From: Flavobacterium geliluteum
GTDB lineage: Bacteria > Bacteroidota > Bacteroidia > Flavobacteriales > Flavobacteriaceae
Assembly: GCF_017948595.1 (NCBI RefSeq)
Contig: NZ_JAGFBV010000021.1
Span: 1-64,000, forward strand
Direction of reading: 5' to 3'
DNA length: 64,000 bases
Numbering within the stretch: position 1 is the first letter of the stretch; the number at the start of each line of letters is the position of its first letter. The notes under the pieces were generated by a model. The model was not told where the DNA came from. It did not search any database and worked only from the letters and a program-made list of their open reading frames with translations. Made by a program: the position numbers and the translations under genes. This document shows positions 59,353 through 64,000 of this stretch, piece by piece.

Positions 59353-59844
59353 ATGAAAAAAGTAATCTTAATTTTAGGATTTTTAATTTGTGTTTTTACA
59401 AATGTTCAGGCGCAAAATGTAGGAGTTGATGTGGGTGATATCGCTCCTGAAATTGACCTTCCAGATGCTCAAGGAAACAATGTTGCATTATCTTCTTTAC
59501 GTGGAGGATTGGTTCTTATTGATTTTTGGGCTTCCTGGTGCGGGCCTTGTATCAAAGAACAGCCAGAATTATTAAAGCTCTACAATACTTATCCCGAAAA
59601 ACTTGCTATTTACGGCGTTTCTTTAGATTCAAAAAAGAGTGCATGGACGGGAACTGTTGCAAAATTAAAGATTCCGTGGACACAAGTTTCAGATTTAAAG
59701 TATTGGAGCTCGCCCGTGGTTTCCAGTTATATGATTCAGGCGCTGCCGCTTAATTTCTTAATTGATAAAAATGGAGTTATTCTGGCAAAAAATATTCATG
59801 GTGCTGCATTAAATGATTTTGTTAAAAGTCAGCTTGGGCAATAA
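59353..59844 (+). CDS. Exported thioredoxin-like (TlpA/ResA-type) protein
   Basis: A 163-residue protein with a signal peptide (MKKVILILGFLICVFTNVQAQ) and a TlpA-like domain. The active site WASWCGPCIKEQPEL carries the CxxC pair; GVSLDSKKSAWTG and ALPLNFLIDKNGVILAKNIHG (cis-Pro loop) are also present. It likely reduces or isomerises disulfides in the periplasm, or acts as a peroxiredoxin-like oxidoreductase. It is transcribed alone. Confidence 0.88.
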   Translation: MKKVILILGFLICVFTNVQAQNVGVDVGDIAPEIDLPDAQGNNVALSSLRGGLVLIDFWASWCGPCIKEQPELLKLYNTYPEKLAIYGVSLDSKKSAWTGTVAKLKIPWTQVSDLKYWSSPVVSSYMIQALPLNFLIDKNGVILAKNIHGAALNDFVKSQLGQ

Positions 59845-60031
59845 TATCCGTTACAATATCGATTGCTTCTGGAATTCCTTTACCAAGTGGTTTGAAAAAA
59901 AGCTTAACATTGGAGAATCTTTTTAAATTCTTATCTTTGATAACAGTAAATCAATGATTAATTAACTATTAATTAATCATATTATTGATTTTTAAATAAT
60001 TAAAATAAAGTTTTATTATAAAATTAGGATC

Positions 60032-60568
60032 ATGATAAGAAAAAAAATAGTTCCAAATCCAACACAGGAAGCTGTAGTCAACGAGGAAGTACATTCAGAT
60101 GAAAATACGGTAATTGCTTCAGATGCAATTGCTTCTGAAAGTGTTGAAAAACAACCGGATTCGATAAATGAAAACGCAAAGCCTATAAAAAGAACGGTTA
60201 GAAAAATACCTCTTATAGTTTCAGAAGAAATTACATCTGAAAATTCAGAGTTTTCTTCTTCAGAGTCTTTAGAAATAGTCGAAGATTTTGTTGCAGATGA
60301 GAAAAAAACAAAGAAAGAAAAGAAAGACAAACTAGCTGGAAAAGAGGAGAAAGAAGCACTATCGAAAGGTAAAGCTAAAAAGAAGTCTAAAAAGCAAAAA
60401 AAGAAAGTTAAGGCTCAAAAAAAGAAGGCTCAGAAGGAAAAACAGAAAGAAAAAGCAAAGGATAAAAAGAAGAAGAAAAAGCTGAAAATAAAAGAGAAAA
60501 ATGCTAAAATAAAAAAGAAAGCAATGAAAAAATTGCGAAAACTTTTGAAAAAGAAAAGCAAAAAGTAA
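60032..60568 (+). CDS. Lysine-rich low-complexity protein
   Basis: The 178-residue protein has an acidic N-terminal half with Glu/Ser/Asp runs (about 1-100) and a C-terminal half that is more than 60% Lys, mixed with Glu, Ala, Gln and Ser. The tail is reminiscent of histone H1-like or ribosome-associated basic tails, and could bind nucleic acid. The composition alone cannot show this. A -7 element is not obvious; the terminator follows immediately. Confidence 0.65.
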   Translation: MIRKKIVPNPTQEAVVNEEVHSDENTVIASDAIASESVEKQPDSINENAKPIKRTVRKIPLIVSEEITSENSEFSSSESLEIVEDFVADEKKTKKEKKDKLAGKEEKEALSKGKAKKKSKKQKKKVKAQKKKAQKEKQKEKAKDKKKKKKLKIKEKNAKIKKKAMKKLRKLLKKKSKK

Positions 60569-60573
60569 CAGTA

Positions 60574-60601
60574 AAAACCTCTGAAATTCAGAGGTTTTTT
60601 T
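60574..60601 (+). terminator. Bidirectional terminator
   Basis: AAAACCTCTGAA and TTCAGAGGTTTT form a 12-bp perfect stem between the convergent Lys-rich and GH1 genes. Confidence 0.85.
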
Positions 60602-60604
60602 GTT

Positions 60605-61957
60605 TTATGCTAAAAAGTCACGAAACCACAAACCAGATTGTTTTATGGTACGTTGCTGTGTTTCAAAATCAATATGAACGAGTCCAAATCTGGCATTGTA
60701 ACCTTCGGCCCATTCAAAATTATCGGTAAGACTCCAAACAAAATAACCGTCAACCTGGTAACCTTCTTTTTTGGCCTTGAGCAACTGTTCTAAATTATCC
60801 TGTATAAAATGTGTTCGTCTGATATCGAATACCTTTCCATTGGTTACTTTGTCAGGAAAAGCGGCCCCATTTTCGGTAATGATAATCTTTTTAATGCTTT
60901 TATAGTCATTAAATCTTTTGATAATATGATACAGAGCAGGCGGGTACACTTCCCATCCCATCTGGGTAGCGGTAACATTTCTTTTTTCGGCACTCACCAA
61001 TTCAGCTCCAATATAAGGCGTTAATAAGGAGTGTTTTACAATTTCTCTGGTGTAACATTGAAGACCTATAAAATCAAATTCAAAAGCCATTTTTTCGAGA
61101 TCATCGTCCAAAATATAATTTTTGAGTTTCTTGAGTACGGGCAAATCACTTTGTGGATATCCAAGTCCTAAAATAGGTTCTATAAAAGTTCTGTTAAGTA
61201 AAGTATCGACGCGTTTTGCGGCTTCAATATCTTTTTGCTTTTCGGTTTCGGGCTCAATGTATGTACACGAAAAAGTAGTACCAATTGTGGCATTCGGCAA
61301 TGTGTTTCTAAGTATTTTGGCACCCGCGGTTGTAGATAACGTTACGTGATGCATGGCTTTCAGGTAATTGGTAATACCTTTTTTGCCGGGTGCATGAATA
61401 CCAAGAAAATATCCGGCTCCTGTAAAAACCGATGGCTCGTTGATGACCATCCAGTTGGTTACTCTATCCCCAAAATATTGTGCGCAGACAGCGGTATAAT
61501 CAGAAAACCATTTAACACATTCCCGATTCGTCCATCCGCCTTTAAGTTCCAGAGCATGAGGTAAATCCCAATGATAGATCGTGATCCAAGGGGTTATATT
61601 ACATTCAAGCAAAAAATCGATAATGTTGTTATAATAGTCAATTCCCGCCTGATTGATAGGAGCGACACCAGTTGGCATGATTCGCGACCAGCTAATGGAA
61701 AACCTAAAGTTTGGAATGTTTAAATCGCGTACTAACTGAATATCATTTTTGTAAAAGTTGTAGAAATCGCAGGCATTTATGGCATGATGACCATTTTTTA
61801 TTTTACCCTTTTGGGAAGTAAAAACATCCCAGATAGAAGCACCTTTGCCATCGACATCATGTGCACCTTCTATTTGAAATGCTGCTGTAGAAACTCCCCA
61901 AAGAAAATCTTCTCCAAATTGTTCTTTGCTTAATTGTGAGTTCTCGAATTTATTCAT
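60605..61957 (-). CDS. GH1 beta-glucosidase
   Basis: The enzyme hydrolyses terminal beta-glucosides. The 450-residue protein is a (beta/alpha)8 barrel of family GH1. It has the signature FLWGVSTAAFQIEGA, the acid/base Glu174 in VINEPSVF and the nucleophile Glu362 in IITENGAA; GYFVWSLTDNFEWAEGY near the C-terminus is also typical. No signal peptide is seen, so it works on imported cello- or other oligosaccharides in the cytoplasm. The T9SS-secreted CBM6 protein on the same strand upstream may feed it. Confidence 0.95.
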   Translation of the reverse strand: MNKFENSQLSKEQFGEDFLWGVSTAAFQIEGAHDVDGKGASIWDVFTSQKGKIKNGHHAINACDFYNFYKNDIQLVRDLNIPNFRFSISWSRIMPTGVAPINQAGIDYYNNIIDFLLECNITPWITIYHWDLPHALELKGGWTNRECVKWFSDYTAVCAQYFGDRVTNWMVINEPSVFTGAGYFLGIHAPGKKGITNYLKAMHHVTLSTTAGAKILRNTLPNATIGTTFSCTYIEPETEKQKDIEAAKRVDTLLNRTFIEPILGLGYPQSDLPVLKKLKNYILDDDLEKMAFEFDFIGLQCYTREIVKHSLLTPYIGAELVSAEKRNVTATQMGWEVYPPALYHIIKRFNDYKSIKKIIITENGAAFPDKVTNGKVFDIRRTHFIQDNLEQLLKAKKEGYQVDGYFVWSLTDNFEWAEGYNARFGLVHIDFETQQRTIKQSGLWFRDFLA

Positions 61958-62153
61958 TTAATAGTACTTTCCAGTTTTTAATGTAGAAAAGTAGATTGCA
62001 TAGCTCTTAGAAAAAGCCATTCTTTAAATGAAACTAAAAAATTGAAGTGAAAGAATTTCATAATGTTTAATTTTAATCAAATTAATGAAATCTTCTTAAA
62101 TATAACGTAACGTAAATGTTATCAGATAGTTAACTTTGGTGGCTAAATTTTAA

Positions 62154-62193
62154 AAAAACCTCTAAAATACTGAAACTTTAGAGGCTTTTTTTT
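62154..62193 (-). terminator. Rho-independent terminator
   Basis: AAACCTCTAAA and TTTAGAGGCTT form a stem with flanking A/T runs, just 3' of the secreted-protein gene that ends at 62204. Confidence 0.75.
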
Positions 62194-62203
62194 TAATTGA
62201 AAG

Positions 62204-64000
62204 TTATTGTTTTATAATTGGCAGGGCTTTATTGCTTTCCTTCGTTTTTACGAAATAGATTCCGGAAGCATGATCGGCAATATTAATTATATTTCCGGAA
62301 CCTTGCTTTATTTTAATTCCCAAAGGAGAATATACCGTCCATTCAAGTTCTTTTGAAAGATGAAATGTTCCTTTTGAAGGATTTGGAAATACTTTTATGG
62401 CGTTTGATGCTTCAGATGGAATCTCAACACCAAGATTACAATTATGTACCATATAAGAAATGTCTTTTGTATTACTGCCGTTTGCATTGGTAACGGTTAG
62501 CGAAACTTCCTTGTCTCCTTCGGTTCCATATAGAATAGTGTGCGGTCCAACTCCAGTTGCTGTAGCAGGTTGAGCACTGTCACCAAAGTTCCACAAATAA
62601 GTATCTACGGTTCCTAATGAAACAGATGTAAAAGTAACCGGTGTATTAATACATCCCATCTGTGTATTTACTTCAAAATCAGCAATTGGAGCCGTATTAC
62701 TTCCTGAAAGTGTAAATTCCATTTTATTGACGTTAATATCTGCTTCATCAAAAAATAAAGTGATAACATGAACACCTTCAGTTAAAGAAACGTTCGTAAT
62801 TGCCGTATTTTGCCATGCTTGAAAACCTCCGGTATTTTGAACGTTTACAGTTCCAGTTACATCGATGCCATCTACTTCAAGATGTACTTTTCGGGTATTA
62901 TATGGAGTCGAAATTCTTAAATTAATAGTATAATTTCCTGTTGTATTAACTTTTGCAGTGTATTTAAGCCATTCGTTTCTGGCAACATAAGAAATATTAA
63001 AACCACCTTCATTACAAGCTTCTGTTCCAACGCCATCACCAGCTCTGTAAGCAGTATCGCCTCCGCCATTACTATCAAAATAAGCAGCCGGACCTATATC
63101 ATAATTCTCAGCTTCGATGATGCCCGGAATTTGGGCAATTGTTCCCTGATAAGGCGCAGATTGAAGTGTAGTTGCTGTGTAAAATGCAGTATATGTTATT
63201 GTACCACTGGCTGGTGCCTGAAAAGTTTGATTGACAGCACCACCCTGACTCCAATGGTCAAAATCATATCTGATATTGCTTACATATTGTGGCGTAGGTG
63301 CATTAAGTGTTTGCAGCGTTGCATTGGCTACGACCTGTTTTGTTGCTGGTGCCACGACAGGTTTTTGGTTGAATTCTAAATTGAGTAAAGCGGGTGAACT
63401 TGTAGTGGTAACATCAACCAGATTTGGTCTGATATCTACAAATTTTGTAGCCGTTAATCCGTTACTGTCTGTTACTTTTATCGTAAATCGATACCAAACG
63501 TTAGGTGTTTTTTCACCTTGATTAGAAGCGATAAAATCTCCTGATTTTACACCTTGCGGACTTGCACCTGGATGCGAATGTCCAGCTCCGGGAACATCTT
63601 CGTGAAAAAGATCCATACTCCATGAAAAAGCACTTGCAGGCAATATTCCGTCTTCAGTATCGGTCGCCGTAGCTTCAAAATGAATGATATCGTCTGCATT
63701 CCATTTTAAGGTTGATAAAGGAGAAACTAAATTGACCGTTGGAGCATTGCTAAAAGGAGTTATTGTAAGTGTCGCCGGATTACTTGTTACAGACCCTGCT
63801 GTGTTAGTAACGACAACACGATAAGCTCCGGCGTCTGCTGTGGTCACATTCGGAATAGTGTAACTTGCGTCTGTTGCTCCGTTTATATTTACATTATTAA
63901 ATTGCCATTGATACGTTTGTCCGATACCACTAGCTGTTACATTAAAAGTAACCGGATAGGTTTCCATTATACTTTGTGACAGAGGATGATTTACAATTGT
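62204..64000 (-). CDS. T9SS-secreted multidomain protein (Ig-like, CBM6, PKD), 5' end outside the window
   Basis: The gene runs off the window: the frame stays open to base 64000 (reading TIVNHPLSQSIMETYPV in that direction), so about 599 C-terminal residues are visible. Domains in order are an Ig-like unit (ASGIGQTYQWQFNNVNINGA), a region with a GDFIASNQGEKTPNVWYRF loop, and a CBM6-like jelly roll (IPGIIEAENYDIGP...GGFQAWQNTAITNV). A PKD domain follows (ADFEVNTQMGCINTPVTFTSVS ... YLWNFGD), then a type A T9SS sorting domain (KVFPNPSKGTFHLSKELEW). It is therefore exported by the Por secretion system and probably binds sugar polymers. The catalytic part would be further 5'. The ATG at 63967 is not the true start. 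Confidence 0.85.
   Translation of the reverse strand, partial: TIVNHPLSQSIMETYPVTFNVTASGIGQTYQWQFNNVNINGATDASYTIPNVTTADAGAYRVVVTNTAGSVTSNPATLTITPFSNAPTVNLVSPLSTLKWNADDIIHFEATATDTEDGILPASAFSWSMDLFHEDVPGAGHSHPGASPQGVKSGDFIASNQGEKTPNVWYRFTIKVTDSNGLTATKFVDIRPNLVDVTTTSSPALLNLEFNQKPVVAPATKQVVANATLQTLNAPTPQYVSNIRYDFDHWSQGGAVNQTFQAPASGTITYTAFYTATTLQSAPYQGTIAQIPGIIEAENYDIGPAAYFDSNGGGDTAYRAGDGVGTEACNEGGFNISYVARNEWLKYTAKVNTTGNYTINLRISTPYNTRKVHLEVDGIDVTGTVNVQNTGGFQAWQNTAITNVSLTEGVHVITLFFDEADINVNKMEFTLSGSNTAPIADFEVNTQMGCINTPVTFTSVSLGTVDTYLWNFGDSAQPATATGVGPHTILYGTEGDKEVSLTVTNANGSNTKDISYMVHNCNLGVEIPSEASNAIKVFPNPSKGTFHLSKELEWTVYSPLGIKIKQGSGNIINIADHASGIYFVKTKESNKALPIIKQ

Overview
The window is chromosomal DNA from a Bacteroidetes bacterium, almost certainly a Flavobacterium or close relative. 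The evidence is low G+C, many promoters with the flavobacterial -7 element TAnnTTTG, few Shine-Dalgarno sites, a Por/T9SS C-terminal sorting signal, a TonB-dependent receptor with an N-terminal regulatory domain, and hallmark genes (DUF4142, miaE-type hydroxylase, a fabG next to a vWA membrane protein). I saw no tRNA, rRNA, intact insertion sequence, prophage or CRISPR array.

Layout. 0.1-1 kb: two small unknown genes. 1-2.5 kb: a NhaC-type transporter behind a compact S-box-like (SAM riboswitch-like) leader. 2.7-5.6 kb: fabG and a vWA-domain membrane protein. 5.7-7.6 kb: LysR regulator and YeiH-type exporter. 7.8-14.2 kb: secreted proteins (unknown protein, S1/P1 nuclease, OmpA-type porin, lipoprotein with a beta-propeller-like region) and the N-carbamoylputrescine amidase aguB. 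14.4-19.1 kb: agmatine deiminase aguA, fumarylacetoacetase, glyA, miaE. 19.2-22 kb: acetyltransferase, pentapeptide-type protein, PfkB sugar kinase, small secreted protein. 22.2-28 kb: a complete RND efflux operon. 28-29.5 kb: an unknown gene bracketed by a 36-bp direct repeat, then a 21-nt-periodic repeat array. 29.5-32.1 kb: a TPR-AAA+ ATPase translationally adjacent to a TPR membrane protein. 32.3-43.1 kb: AraC/cupin pair; an operon of ABC ATPase, TonB receptor and two DUF3526-like permeases; a His/Cys-rich small protein; an AraC-OsmC-esterase operon. 43.5-46.7 kb: DUF4142 lipoprotein, a large array of 30 21-nt units, three unknown small genes. 46.8-50.7 kb: a structured non-coding stretch followed by stress-type genes (DUF5661, acidic protein, DUF892 ferritin-like). 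51.1-57.7 kb: a five-gene signalling operon (two histidine kinases, a response regulator, CheR, CheB). 57.7-64 kb: ArsR/old-yellow-enzyme operon, thioredoxin-like protein, lysine-rich protein, GH1 glycosidase and the C-terminal part of a T9SS-secreted CBM6/PKD protein cut by the window edge.

How the genes work together. aguA and aguB supply the two steps from agmatine to putrescine. The RND genes form one tripartite pump. The kinase-CheR-CheB genes form a sensory pathway with no methyl-accepting chemoreceptor nearby. The TonB/ABC operon looks like one import or homeostasis unit, possibly for a metal.

Most notable unexplained signals: (1) a dispersed 21-nt palindromic repeat family at 29.1 kb and 44.3-44.9 kb, in opposite orientation and sharing an identical 16-nt module; (2) a minimal S-box-like leader before the NhaC/MetT-type gene, with a possible switching helix; (3) the TPR-AAA+/TPR-membrane pair beside the first repeat array; (4) the receptor-less CheR/CheB signalling operon; (5) a hairpin-rich 450-nt non-coding stretch at 46.8-47.2 kb. 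All family assignments come from reading motifs; no database search was run.
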